From Cryptomeria japonica (taxonomy: Eukaryota; Streptophyta; Pinopsida; Cupressales; Cupressaceae): 64,000 nt of DNA. The stretch covers positions 405,367,389 through 405,431,388 of the forward strand of contig NC_081408.1 in assembly GCF_030272615.1 (NCBI RefSeq), in the 5' to 3' direction. Each line of letters opens with the position of its first letter. Position 1 is the stretch's first letter. Shown here in pieces: positions 46,411 to 58,154 of this stretch. The notes under the pieces are model-generated. The model did not search any database and was not told the origin of the DNA. It saw only the letters and a program-made list of their open reading frames with translations. The translations under genes were made by a program, and so were the position numbers.

Positions 46411-47630
46411 ATGTCTCTGTATTCTAGTGAATTAGTAGGGGAAAGCACAATGGTCACTAATGCAGAGCTAGCTGGAGAGGTAGAAGAGCAGAAGGAGAAG
46501 AATAGACTCCTTGAAGAAGCTATGAGTGAGATAAGGGATAAGTTGCAAGAAGTGGTGGATCAGAGGACACAAGGACCTTGGGGTGAAGACACCAAGGATA
46601 AAGGCAAGAAAACCATTGACATAGATGACATTATACCTGAACCAGATCCCTTGTTCAATGAAGAACCTTTTGTAAAGGCTATTAAGGCCTTGAACACCAA
46701 AGCTTTTGAAGGATTGCCACATTTCAGTGGAAGGATGGACATTGACACTGTCATGGAATGGATTGAGGGTATGGAAAACCACTTTGAGTGTGAGGGAGTG
46801 ATAGAGGCTCAAAAGGTTAAGGTTGCTAAATCAAGATTAAGGGGAGCAACTTTGACATGGTGGAAGTACCTGCAAGAAGAGAGAGTTAGCATGGGGAAGC
46901 TACCTATTGCCAATTGGACGATCATGGTGAGTAAGATCAAGGAGAACTACTTACCAGAGGATTATGAAGTCCAACTTCATAAGAAGAGTCAGGGTTTGAA
47001 GCAAAAAGACCTTGATGTGACCTCCTACACTGAAGAATTTCAAAAACTTTATCTTAGATCCAAAGTCCAAGAAGATGAATCTATTAAGGTGGCTAGGTAT
47101 CTAAGCGGCCTAAAGTGGAATATTCAAGAGGAGATAAGCCTATGGACTCCTACCACTATCCAAAAGTGTCATTAGCTTGCTGCCAAGGTATAAGAGAGGA
47201 ACAAAAGGAAAGGAGACTCCAATAACAGGGGTAGAGGCAGAGGTAGAGAGCAAATGAATCACCGAGGTGGTTACCAAAGCAAGTCAAATGAGCAGAGGAA
47301 CCAAGGAGAAGCCAAGTTGACTGAACATGGTAGTGACACCAATCTCAGAGGAGGACATTTTAGAGGAAGAGGTGCACAAGGTGGTCCAAGTAGGGGTAGA
47401 GGTACCGGCAGAGGTAACTCCTACTTTGCAACTATGAAGTGTTACAACTATGGACAATTGGGACACCCGACATATAGATGCCCTGACAAGCCTACATCAT
47501 CAAACAGTGGAAAGAGGGTTGCTTATGCACATGAAGACTCTTCAAGCAGCAAGACACCGGATGTGGACCAAATTGAATCAGAAATTGGTGAGAATCTAAT
47601 GGTCAATAGGATTTTGATCAGACAACCGGT
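46411..47630 (+). pseudogene. gag of the chromovirus
   Basis: Open from ATG 46411 for 254 codons, then stops at 47173 (TAG) and 47191 (TAA) in the same frame, after which it continues. Coiled coil EEQKEKNRLLEEAMSEIRDKL at the start, then the gag core with GLPHFSGRMDIDTVMEWI, LRGATLTWWKYL and YTEEFQKLYLRS. A Gly/Arg-rich linker (RGRGRG repeats, 47220-47415) precedes the knuckle CYNYGQLGHPTYRC at 47439, where the second Cys is Tyr. The knuckle defect alone would probably impair RNA packaging. Confidence 0.9.
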
Positions 47631-48345
47631 TAAGGAGGAACCCAAACATAGGAGAGCATTGTTTAGGGTGAGATGCAAAGTTCTTGGTAAAGTGTGCAAG
47701 GTGATAGTTGATTCAGGCTCAATTGACAACATCATATCAGAAGAGGCAGTTAGGAAGTTGAAACTCACAAGAATACCCCACACTAGCCCTTACAAGGTGA
47801 CTTGGTTGAACAAAGGACAAAGTGTGCTTGTCAATGAACAGACTTGGGTAGAGTTTGCTATTGGAGGATATAAGGATAAGATCCTTTGTGATGTGTTGCC
47901 TATGGATGCTTGTCATCTGCTGCTAGGAAGACCTTGGCAATTTGATAGGAAGGTGATCTATGATGGAGAGGAGAACTCCATATCATTCAAGAAGGATAGA
48001 AAGACCTTCAAGATTCAGTCCTTGATAGAGAATGAAGAGGGAACTTCAAGAACCCCTAGTGTCTTATTGGCTACTGGTAAAGAGTTATTAGACTTGCTAC
48101 ATGAGGAGGAGATAGTGAAGTGTGCCATCTTTGTGAAACCAAAGGAGGAAGAAGACAAGTTGCAGGCAGAAGTACCCAAGGAGGTGAAGCAAATGTTACA
48201 AGAGTATCAAGACATAGTGAGTGATGGAGCACCTGTAACACTCCCACCAAGAAGGTCTATAAGCCATCAAATAGACTTTGTTCCTGTGCATCCCTACCTA
48301 ACAAAGCTGCATATAAGCTCACACCTGATCAAAACAAGGAGGTAG
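47631..48345 (+). pseudogene. Protease and linker of the chromovirus
   Basis: Same frame as gag. Retropepsin active site IVDSGSIDNIISEEAV (Asp at about 47710), then CHLLLGRPWQFDRKV at about 47911-47955, the usual chromovirus LLGRPWQ end. The frame runs toward RT but shifts by one base near 48287, where G appears missing, so the reading at 48345 is an artefact stop. Confidence 0.9.
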
Positions 48346-49560
48346 CAAGGCAAGTGTAGGAGTTATTGGACCAAGGATTAATTAAGAAAAGCATTAGCCC
48401 ATGTGTAGTTCTGGTAGTGCTAGCATCCAAAAAAGGAGGTAAGTGGAGACTTTGCACTGATTCAAGGGCAATGAATAGGATCACCATAAGGTATAGGTTT
48501 CCTATTCCTAGAATAGAGGATTTGATGGACTGTTTAGGAGGTGCTATGTATTTTACCAAGTTGGACCTTAAAAGTGGTTATCACCAGATTAGAATCAAGG
48601 AGGGTGATGAGTGGAAGACTGCTTTCAAGACCACAAAAGGATTGTATGAATGGCTTGTGATGCCATTTGGACTCACCAACACCCAAAGCACCTTCATGAG
48701 GTTGATGAATAAGGTGTTAAAAGATTTCACAGGCAGGTTTGTGGTGGTGTACCTAGATGACATTCTCATCTATAGCAGAACCAAAGAGGAGCACCTTGAG
48801 CATTTGAGGTTAGTCTTAGAGAGGTTGCATGAGGAGAAGTTATCCATCAACCTAGAGAAGTGTGACTTCTTGAAGCAAGAGCTAGTCTACTTAGGATCCA
48901 AGCAAAGTGGAGGCAATCTTGAATTGGCTTGCACCTAGAACAGGGACTGAAGTTAGGAGTTTCCATGGTTTAGCCCAATTCTATAGGAAGTTTGTGAGGA
49001 ACTTCAGTGGCATATGTGCACCAGTCCTTGACACCATAAAAGGAGGCCTTAAAACTAAGTTTAAATGGACTGAGCAGGCTGACAAAGCATTTTAATTGTT
49101 GAAGCAAGAAGTAGCCACAAAACCTATCCTTCTCCTACCTACTTTTGATAAGCTATTCACATTGGAGTGTGATGCAAGTGGAATTGCAGTAGGGGGTGTA
49201 TTGATTCAAGAGGGAAGACTTGTGGCATTTTTCAGTGAGAAGCTTAATGAAGCAAAGAAGAAGTACTCAGCCTATGACCTAGAGTTGTATGCATTAGTGC
49301 AGTCTCTAAAGAAATGGAGGCATTACCTACTTCCAAAGGAATTTGTGGTGTTCATAGACAACCAGGCATTGAGTTACATTAACACTCAAGAGAATCTTAG
49401 CAACATGCATTTGAAATGGATGGAATACCTCCAATCCTTCACCTTCACCATCAAGCATAAAAAGGGGCAACTCAACAAGGTGGCAGATGCTTTAAGCAGG
49501 AAGTTATTGAAAGTTCAAGAACTACAGTTGCAAAGCATAGGAATAGAAGGTTTCAAGGAC
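48346..49560 (+). pseudogene. Reverse transcriptase and RNase H of the chromovirus
   Basis: RT motifs: [11 protein letters not shown] (about 48444), [12 protein letters not shown] (about 48565), [12 protein letters not shown] (about 48660) and the catalytic YLDD (about 48750). A small deletion of about 30-40 bp after LVYLG (about 48895) shifts the frame, then [19 protein letters not shown] at 49093 replaces a likely Gln. RNase H has LECDASGIAVGG, DLELYALV, IDNQAL and VADALSR (about 49490), so all catalytic acids remain. Four lesions (stop 48356, indel near 48287, deletion near 48895, stop 49093) inactivate it. Confidence 0.93.
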
Positions 49561-51014
49561 CTCTATGAAGAAGATGAAGACTTCTCATCAGCTTACAAGG
49601 TTTGCAAGGAGTTTGAGAACCATTTCCATGGTGAGTATGCAGATTACACTCTCCAAAATGGTCTCTTGTTCAAGGGTAATCAGTTGTGTGTGCCAAGAGG
49701 ATTCATGAGGGAAAACATCATCCAAGAGAAACACAATGGTAGTTTAAGTGGACACTTTGGAGTCAACAAAACCTTGGATCTAGTATAGAGGTACTACTAT
49801 TGGCCAAGTTGCTAAGAGATGTAAAGAGGTATGTGGAGCAATGTGGTGTGTGTCAAAGAGAAAAAGGAGGATCAAGCAATGCTGGTCTCTATCAACCATT
49901 ACCGGTCCCTAATAGGCCTTGGAAATGTATAAGCATGGACTTTGTAGTAGGACTTCCCAAGACAAAGACATGTATGGACAACATCTATGTGGTAGTAGAT
50001 AGATTTTCCAAGATGAGCCATTTCATTCCATGTAAAACTACACATGATGCTAGCTATGTTGCACATCTCTTATTTAAGGAGCTTGTTAGGATTCATGGAC
50101 TCCCTTTAAGCATTATTTCAGACAGGGACAACAAGTTCATGGGTCATTTTTGGCAAACATTATGGAGGAGACTTGGAACTAATCTCTCATTTAGCTCAGC
50201 TTACCATCCACAAACTGATGGTCAAACTGAAGTCATCAATAGGGTGTTAGGCAACTTGTTGAGGCATTTAACTAAGGAGTATGGGAAGACATGGGATCTA
50301 ATCATTCCTCAAGTAGAGTATGCATATAATGATAGTGTGAATAGGACCACTGGAAAGAGTCCATTTGAGGTGGTCTATGGTAGGCATCCAAGAGGAGTGT
50401 GTGAACTTAGGGAACTTGGTTCTATGGAGATGAAGAGTGGGCAAGTAGAGGACTTCACTCAAACCATCAAGGAAGTCCAAGAGCAGGTTAAGAAAGCCAT
50501 CCTTGAATCCACTCAAAAACTGAAGGCCAAAATGGATGAGAGAAGGAGAGAGGTTCAGTTCAAGGGGGGTGACTATGTGATGGTCCATTTGAGCAAAGCT
50601 AGGATGCAAAGTGGTAAGCCTACCAAACTGCAAATGAAGAGGGTAGGACCTTGTAGAATTCTGGAAAAATATGATGAGAACGCTTATAAGGTTGAAATTC
50701 CTTCAGATTTAGCCATTTCACCAATCTTCAATGTTGTTGACCTGATCATGTACAAGGGTGAGATAGAAGGGCAGATTGAGAACCAAGCCAAGGTACTACA
50801 AGACTTGGATGTGAATGCCTTACCTCAAGTGAAGCAGCCTATAGCAGAAGAGATCTTGGAGTCAAGGGTGAAGAAGTCTACTAGACACCAGGTCTACATG
50901 GAGCACTTAGTGAAATGGGTAGGCCAACCTGTATCTGAAGCTACTTGGGTGGAGGAGAGCAAGTTCAAGAAGCTTCGCATTGATCCGGCTCTTCTCACTC
51001 CCCTAATTTCTTAG
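49561..51014 (+). pseudogene. Integrase with C-terminal chromodomain
   Basis: Zinc-binding segment ends CGVCQREKG (about 49840), with a TAG at 49786 just before YYYWP. DDE core: MDFVVGLPK (about 49940), SDRDNKF (about 50120), DGQTEVINR (about 50217). The GPF/Y-like part has KRVGPCRILEKY (about 50640). The C-terminal 50 residues (about 50850-50990) form a chromodomain, with EILESRVKK and LVKWVGQPVSEATWVEES. The 404 codons from 49800 to the TAG at 51012 are uninterrupted. The chromodomain would tether the integration complex to modified histones. Confidence 0.94.
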
Positions 51015-51022
51015 TTTGTTGT

Positions 51023-51034
51023 AGAGGGGGAGTA
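51023..51034 (+). other. Polypurine tract of the chromovirus
   Basis: AGAGGGGGAGTA immediately before the 3' LTR start. Confidence 0.85.
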
Positions 51035-52629
51035 TGGTGTAGGAGCACCCTCCAAAGGGCTCCCACCATTTGTTTTTGTTGGTGTTATGCTTCTTTTGAA
51101 GCCATTGTATATAAAATAAAGAGCCATGTGCTCATTGGTCCTAGTTATGGTCCTAGTTGAGGTCCTAGGGTCATGAGTCAAAGTTGAGTTTTTTGGGAAA
51201 TAGAGGGTATGTGTGCCTTTGAGGTGTTTAGGGGTTTTAGGGGTCCTTCATAGAATGGTGGTGTCCTTAGGTTTTCCCAATGTGGGTCTAGGAGTCAAGA
51301 AAAGCAACATTGGGAAAGTTGCTCAAAAGTTGCATGACAACTTTTAAAAGTTGTCAAGCAACTTTTCCACCATGAGGTCAAAATCTTTAATGTAGCATGG
51401 AAAAACCTAATATGGGCACATAGACTGAGGAAAATGTGCTATAATTATTTTCAAACCCTAAGTTAAAGGTTTGGATGCCAGACATTATATGGCCCAAGCA
51501 AACTGATTGACTGTGACTGCAATTTTGTTGCTAGTCGGCACAAATGGAGTAAAGGAAGAGTGTTAAAGGATTGATTTGCATGCAAAACTATGTGGAGTGT
51601 CTTGTATGGTGTAATTACTCTCATTTTTAGAATTTAGATTAGGTTTTGATTTGTAACGGAGATGTGTTAGTAATTATTTTGTGAATTTGCTCCTTACTGT
51701 CCAGTTTTGGACTGGCTTGTGTAAATGGCTGCATAACTCCATTCCCCATTATGGAACCACCATGAATCCATGGGGAATGAGAGTGAAGACCTTGTACTAT
51801 ACTTAAATTCAAGAAGGGCCCTTGAAAATGCAAGGAAGCCATTCAAAGACCCATTTCTAGGCGAGACTAGACAGTGCCCGGCTAGGAAGGGTTAAATTGC
51901 AGAGGTCTTGGAGAGCAAGGAAGGTCAGAGGAGGAGACACCCTTTGGAGGAGTTGAAGAGGGGTGAGTGAAGCACAATTGGTGTGAAGGAGGAGCTTCCA
52001 CCAATCCAGACAAGGTGGCAAGAGCATCAAACCCACACTGTGACCCTTGTAGGCCTAAAAACCCTCCTAAAAGCCCTTAAAAACCTTAAAATCCACCTAG
52101 GGCAGTGTACGGACACTTGGAGGCCTAAAACCTAGAAAATACTTGAGTCCTTTCCAAATGAATAGCAAGTCTTTTGGGAAGTTTCACAGGCAATTGCATC
52201 ATTTGTGAGAGGGAGCCCTAAAGGACCGGGTAGGAGGCCTAATTGGTCATAATCCTTGTAGCCCTATTTTGTAGGCAAAACACAAAATAGTGAAATCCGT
52301 AAGCGATTGGAAGCTTGAAACCTCTTGGGGGAACATGAATGGGTGGAAAAACCATGAATTAGACCTGACCTAACCTTGCTAAGACCTAGGAAGGTGTGGA
52401 ACAAGCCTGACCCTTATTGGCCTAAGTAAGGGTTTCTTGAATCTCATGAGTAGGTGAGACCTTAAGAGTAGATTTTCAACTTGTTGGTGGGTGGATTGGG
52501 CATGGTCAAGGGATTCCACAAGCAGGGTGAGTCCTAGAGACCCTAGGATGTGGTTAGAACACCTGGTGATCCAAGGAAAGGATCCAAGAGCATAGACTAG
52601 GCTAGTCTATCCCAAACCCCAACCCATCA
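51035..52629 (+). repeat. 3' LTR of the chromovirus
   Basis: About 1595 bp, direct repeat of 44785-46370, ending CCATCA and followed by GTTAA. Confidence 0.93.
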
Positions 52630-54358
52630 GTTAAAAGTAAGAGGATTGAGGCTACACCAACCAGACCTTCACATAAAGATAATACTTCAAAAGATAGAAG
52701 TGGAGCACAAGGAAGTTCTTCTATTCCAACTAATTCGCAAAGGTCAAACCTAGTTTTGAGTCTACACCAAAATATATCCAAGGGAGGTGATGATGGAGAA
52801 GATACAGAAAAAGGGAAGGATCTTGGAAGGGCATGTGAAGTTAGTTCTATCATTAAGAAAAAAGAGGTCAAAGATAAAAGTAAAGACAATGAATCTTGCC
52901 CAGGAGCTAGAAGTTGAGTTGGAAAGTATGTCGCCTCAACATCCTCCCAGCATTGATAATCAAAAAATTCCCTTTGTTTCACCTTCTATCATTATTTCAT
53001 CACCACAACATGATGTTTTTGAACTTCATGAAGAAGTTGAAAAAAATGATGTACATACTGAAGTTCAATCTCCACTCTTTCCAAATAATACAACATCTTT
53101 AACCTCGACATTTTGGAATAATCAAGAATCATTGCCATCATCTTCATCATCTTGGTTACAAAAGAGCTTGCAGAATAAGAAGAGAACTGTTCAATTGATA
53201 GCTGCTAGTTTTGATACAGTTGCAAATGCACTTCACAAGATGACCACACCCAAGAAAACAAAAGTTGCATCCAAATTGGGAATTAGTCCTTCATCAGGAA
53301 ATTTATGTGTTGAGGTAGCCCAGCCTATTGTTGAAAAAGATGTAAGTGAAGATAGCGAGACAAATTTTAATATGACACTGGTAGATCTAGGACCTACAAC
53401 ACATGAGGGAGGTGTTCATAATTTTCAAATTTCAGTAGCTATTCTTGTTGACAAAGACAACAAGGATAAGGAAACAAGGGATCAACTAAAGAAATAGATA
53501 CATGTTCTTTCATCCTATATCAAATCCCTTGTGGATTCTTCAGATACACAGTTGGAGTTAGCATCAATTTATGCATTAATGCACGCTGAAGGAATTATTG
53601 GAAAGAAGGTGATTGAAAATATACATAAATGCAGGAGACATAGTAGAATGTCAGAGGAATGGATTAATCAAATGAATTCAAAGACATTAGACTTCATTGA
53701 AAAAGCCAAGGATGTTCACATGAAACTTGATGTACAGGAATAGGAAATTGCTACAAAATTGAAGAATACCAAAGAACAAGAAATGTCTTGGTTGAATACT
53801 CTGAAATAATTCTAAAGAATAGCTAAAACAACTATGGATGTACTCATCACTAAGAAAGTCTTCTCTCATGAAGAAGAAAATCAATCCAGTACATGGTGCA
53901 AGAGTATAAGTTGGAAATTGGAGAATATAAAGCAATGCCTGGGTGAGTATAAAAAACTCTTGGTAACTTGTGAACAAACAAAAATGAAGGTAATGGAGGA
54001 CAAAATGAACATTATTGGTGATATATCAGTAAAGGAGCAATTTCAGCAAATGGACAGTCAAGTGCTCTTAAACAAGTTTCATGATAAAATCAATACTGAA
54101 TTAGCAGATGTGCAGGTTTCAGATGCAGATAGAATGAAGAGACTCAGTGTTATTTCAGTTGCCTTAGATGCTTGTGACATGCCTTCATATTATCATGATT
54201 TGATTGACATTCAAGATGGCCAAGCTACTTCCAAATTGAAGATGAACAATGTGATCATTCCCAGATACAAGTTCATGGTAGATGCTCTCAAAGCATACAG
54301 GTTGTTCAAGACTAAAATTCAGCAGGACCAAGTAATTAGCCAACATACTTCTCAATGA
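52630..54358 (+). pseudogene. C-terminal part of the accessory transposon ORF
   Basis: Continues the interrupted ORF from 44784 in the same frame (SKRIEATPTRPSHKD). Further pieces: a 236-codon frame at 52787-53497 rich in Ser, Pro, Lys and acidic residues, a helical part (53531-53743) and a final 174-codon frame (53834-54358) with VSVALDACDMP and MVDALKAYRLFK, ending at a TGA. Charged and probably coiled-coil. Frameshifts and stops (53495, 53741, near 53808) break it. It lies directly upstream of the LTR end at 55217. Not recognised beyond general plant transposon protein style. Confidence 0.5.
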
Positions 54359-55217
54359 TATTGAGAATTAATATCATGCTTTTATCTTTGTATATTCTGT
54401 TTTGTTGTGTTTTGATTAGTTAGTCTCAAGTTTTGTTTTCAGTCTTATTGTATAAATTGAGATTTTCTATCTCATGGAGTCAAAAGTTAGAAGGTTGACT
54501 TTTTCTGCGCATAAATGTTTAAGTTACTAACTCATTGTAATTTACGCAGAAAAGAGTTATTTATTAACTTAGGATTGAAGTTGGTTATGAGGTAGTTACT
54601 CATGAGAGGTTATACATACTGGAAAGATAGATTGTAGAAGGACTTTTTGGACTTTGTGAGTTTTGGGACAACTAAAATTGTGTATTTTATAACTCCATCT
54701 TTTGAATACAAAGCAAATTGGAAGTGTTTCCATAATTGTTAAGTATTCATTTTCTCAATGTTATGTAACTATCACGTGATATTGAAATAACAAGCTTGCA
54801 AATTAATTTCCTAGTTTCATGAGGACAATGGTCATATGACATTATAGACTTCTTTGGTATCTTTGGAGTATATAGGTGTCATGCAAACCTTAATGCTTCA
54901 TTTCACTACCTTCTTATGCGTGGTCTAGAGTTGACAGTGATAAGGTTAGAAATCACTGAAATCTAAATGACAATCGTATGTTTGTTGTGTAGATTTCTTT
55001 AAATTTCATTTATATTTATTTTTCCCTTTTCATTTTCAAGTTAATTATATTCAATAATACAAATACCCCTATAATACGAGGGAACTACCCCTCTCAAACC
55101 CAAAGGAAGATTTGTTTCCAAAGAACAATCTATCCAACTGTTGGGAACCTTTTCTTTGTCACTCCTCCATTGGGCATATAGTAGAACATTTCGAAGTCAC
55201 AGATTTGTTTACCAACA
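54359..55217 (+). repeat. End of the 5' LTR of the Tat/Ogre-like element
   Basis: Non-coding and AT-rich. The inner edge ACCAACA at 55217 is fixed by the primer site that follows. The outer edge is either somewhere in this stretch (a short LTR) or, as I favour, at 41040 (a long LTR). No partner sequence inside the window can decide. Confidence 0.5.
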
Positions 55218-55223
55218 GATTTT

Positions 55224-55241
55224 TGGCGACTCTCCTGGGGA
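55224..55241 (+). other. Primer binding site, tRNA-Arg-like
   Basis: TGGCGACTCTCCTGGGGA, preceded by TTT and the ACCAACA LTR end. Close to the TGGCGACTCCACTGGGGA site of Ogre-type elements. Confidence 0.75.
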
Positions 55242-55299
55242 TCGAAACAAGAAGATGACTGCCTTGATATTTTCTTTGTTTTTCTCGCCTTGAAGAAAG

Positions 55300-55790
55300 A
55301 TGGTTCTTCTGTATGAAAATGTGTTACCTGTGTTGCAACCGAATCTTGATTGGGTTCATGCTGAACAAGAAAATATAATTTCCCAGTTGGATACTTTATC
55401 CTGGAGAAATAGAAGAAGTTGGGTTGAATACAAAAGAGTGAGCTTAATTCTAGAAGACAAAACAAGACAAGCTAGAAATCCGGTGGTGGTGTTTGAAAGA
55501 GAAGCTGAAAGATTTCCTCTTGTATTCTTAGCAATAAATCTAGTCATTCAACCCAACTAACTTCAAATTCAAAGACAACCCAGAACATAAGATATTGTGT
55601 TTTGTGACTAGTTATGGTCTTGACTTGTCATAATCCACCTGTCTTGCAGCCAAATCTTAACTAGGTTCAAGACAAACAAGAAGATGTGATATCACAGTTC
55701 AATAGGCTCACTTGGAAATATCGTAAAAGTGATCAAGAATATCAACAAGTACATCAAGTGTTGGTTGAAGAAGCAGAGTTTGGTAAGCTT
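55300..55790 (+). repeat. Duplicated leader coding module
   Basis: Two related coding pieces lie in the leader, at about 55325-55450 and 55635-55760. The first reads VLQPNLDWVHAEQENIISQL, the second similar with QEDVISQFNRLTWKYRKS. Both are followed by Arg/Glu-rich helix text. They differ strongly, so the duplication is old and coding was probably under selection. The likely role is a gag N-terminal region. Stops separate them now. Confidence 0.6.
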
Positions 55791-55989
55791 CTTAGGAAGG
55801 TGTGTCCTCGACAGGAGTTGATTGTCATTGAAAGAATTGTTGTAATTCCAAGGCACAATAGGAAAAACATTCAACACGTGCAAGATCAACATGAGAAAGA
55901 TAATCAATAAGCACACTAGCAAGCAAGAGATACACTAGAGGTGATAGAAGGAAGGGTATCATTGATCCCGATTTTGCTGAACTAGACAA

Positions 55990-57160
55990 GATCAACTTTT
56001 CCACACCTTTGACAACTTATAAAAAGAAAGTTAAGTCTACTAGTAGACCTTCTTCACCAAAGAAAGAAAGTACATATTCCCCATCTTTTCAAGCTTTGAC
56101 CTTACTTCCTCCTCTTGTTATTGACTTTGTACAACCAATCATGCAACAAAATCTTCAACCAATCATGCAACAAAATCTTCAACCAGTCCCATGGGGTGCA
56201 ACCATAGGTCCTTTAGCTTTGGGAAATCTATTGCATGACTTGCCAATAGGTTCAAGGAAGCATCTGCCTAAATTTTCAGGAGATGGAAATGTTTCCACAA
56301 AAGATCATATCAGTGCTTTCTTTACTGCATGTGCGGTCCTTGGGGTTCAGTACAAAGATGTTTTTGTTTGACTTTTTATTGAAACTCTAATTGATGCTGC
56401 AAATGAATGGTTTAACCAGCTCCTAGCTAGTTCCATTAATAATTGGGTGACTCTGATACAAAGATTTGAAGATAGGTTCAAGACTATTGATGATGGGTAC
56501 TTGCTTCTTGTCCAATTGACTCAGATGAAAAAATAAGTGCATGAACCTATGAGAGAATTTGTGGCATGATTCAACAAACTTGTCAATAGACTTGTAGTTG
56601 ATAAGAGGCCCATAGAGGAAAACCAAAGGTGTTTCTTCATTAATGCACAACCTCCTGACATAAGTTGCCAAATAAGGAGAGGACAAGTTGCTGATCTTGT
56701 AGCAGCGCAAAATTTAGCTATTGAAGTTGAAGATGACTTATTGAGTGCAGGAAAGTGGAATAAAGAATTGCAAAAAGGAAAAACGCAATAAGTCAACCCT
56801 GCAACCACAGACCCAATGGTTCAAAAGTTAGACAATTATTTTCTCCAATTGAAGAAACAGTTGCCTCAAAATCCACCACCTTTATATCAAGATATTCCTA
56901 GGAGGAATTATATTCCTTACCAACAAAATCGGCAACAAAAGCTTCCCGCTCCAACACCAAGGTTGGCTATTGAACATCCATCCACAAGTAATCACCAAAC
57001 TACTGCAATGTGTGATTTTCATCTCACAATAGATCATGATGGAGCTTCATGTCCCGAGATGATTAAGTTTATGCATATGAATCGGACCAAAATATTGAAG
57101 AATATATTGAAGATGAATTTGATCAACAGTTTGGTCCATCTACTGTTAACTTTTTAGAAT
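55990..57160 (+). pseudogene. gag of the Tat/Ogre-like element
   Basis: Open from 56009 with a basic Ser/Lys start, a short exact direct repeat (IMQQNLQP twice) and then the gag core: LPKFSGDGNVSTKDHISAFF (about 56265-56322), EWFNQLLASSINNW, MREFVA, and RRGQVADLVAAQNLAIEVED. A knuckle-like CDFHLTIDHDGASC at about 57010-57055 has the form CX2HX4HX4C, with His for the second Cys, a form seen in other plant gypsy gags. Stops at 56369, 56534, 56567 and 56789 break it. Confidence 0.75.
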
Positions 57161-58151
57161 ACGAGTCTGGTGAGGAAGATGAGAAAGACAGTGACATAAA
57201 TAATCATTGTTTTAATGTCTTCACAAAGAATTGGCGCTAGAAACTAGAGGAAATGCTAAACCTACTACAAAAGATAAATAAGTGGAGGATATTCCTAAGC
57301 GAATCCTATCCAGGAAGCAAAACAAAGAAGAATCAGGATAGTCAAGAAAAGATGAAAAATATGTTGATCATGGGGAACCTTCTCTTGAAGATTCTTTTGA
57401 TTTTATAGAACATGTTAAAAAGACCAAAGTGAAAATTTCTCAATTTGAGTATCTCAAGAAGAACCCGCAACAATTGGACAAATTGGTGCATTATATCAAA
57501 AAAGATTTCAAGCAGTCTCATTCAGATGTACATCAAGAATCAAGTGAGATCCTTGATGGTAATTATCAAAAGGATTTTATTTCAAAAGGATCATCCCTTG
57601 TTGCCACCTCCTTTTTTGATAAGCCAGATCCTTTCTATATATCTTTGTATATAGTCGGTTGTAAGTTAAGTAATTCCATCACTGATTCTGGTGCATCGGA
57701 CAATGTAATGCCTTCCAAAGTTGCTCATGCATTAGGACTGTGTTTGAACAAACCAACCAGTAAAGTGTTTTCAATAGAGTCTAAACAAGTTCCCCTTGTC
57801 GAATAGATCAAAGATGCTCAAGTTGCTTTAGTTGCTCACCCTCAAAAGAAGTTTAAAGTTAATATTTTGGTTGCTGATATCCCAACAAGTTATGGTATGC
57901 TCTTAACTCGTAGTTTTTGCAAAGACTTGGGTGGTGAAATTCAAATAGATTGGTCACATGCCTTGATACCTCTTGGTAACAAGAATGTCAAATTAGATCC
58001 CGAGCGTAAGGCAAAGTATACAGTTCTCAAGTTTGACGATCCAAGGGCAGAGATATTGTATGTTGAAGCCGGTCCGGGTACTTATATGTTATCATCAAAA
58101 GAAGAGAATATTCTTGAAATCCTAGTTCCTGATATATCTTTAGAACTTTGA
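57161..58151 (+). pseudogene. Protease of the Tat/Ogre-like element
   Basis: Linker at 57300-57430, then an open frame from 57429 with the active site ITDSGASDNVMPSKVAHALGL (Asp codon at 57684). After a TAG at 57804 it continues with VADIPTSYGMLLTRSFCKDLGGEIQ (57870-57940), the end of the protease as found in Tat/Athila relatives, and an acidic tail to 58151. Confidence 0.85.
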
Positions 58152-58154
58152 AAA

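Larger units (their letters stand above)
44785..52629 (+). mobile_element. Ty3/gypsy chromovirus, nearly complete
   Basis: 7845 bp. Long LTRs at 44785-46370 and 51035-52629 (TGGTG...CCATCA), tRNA-Met primer site, gag, protease, RT, RNase H, integrase with C-terminal chromodomain, G-rich purine tract. The 5-bp flanks are CTTGA (44780-44784) and GTTAA (52630-52634), an imperfect target duplication (3 of 5). Removing element plus one duplication keeps the reading frame of the surrounding ORF, which supports this boundary. It has few stops and two indels in pol, so it is one of the younger insertions. The chromodomain directs such elements to particular chromatin. Confidence 0.92.
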
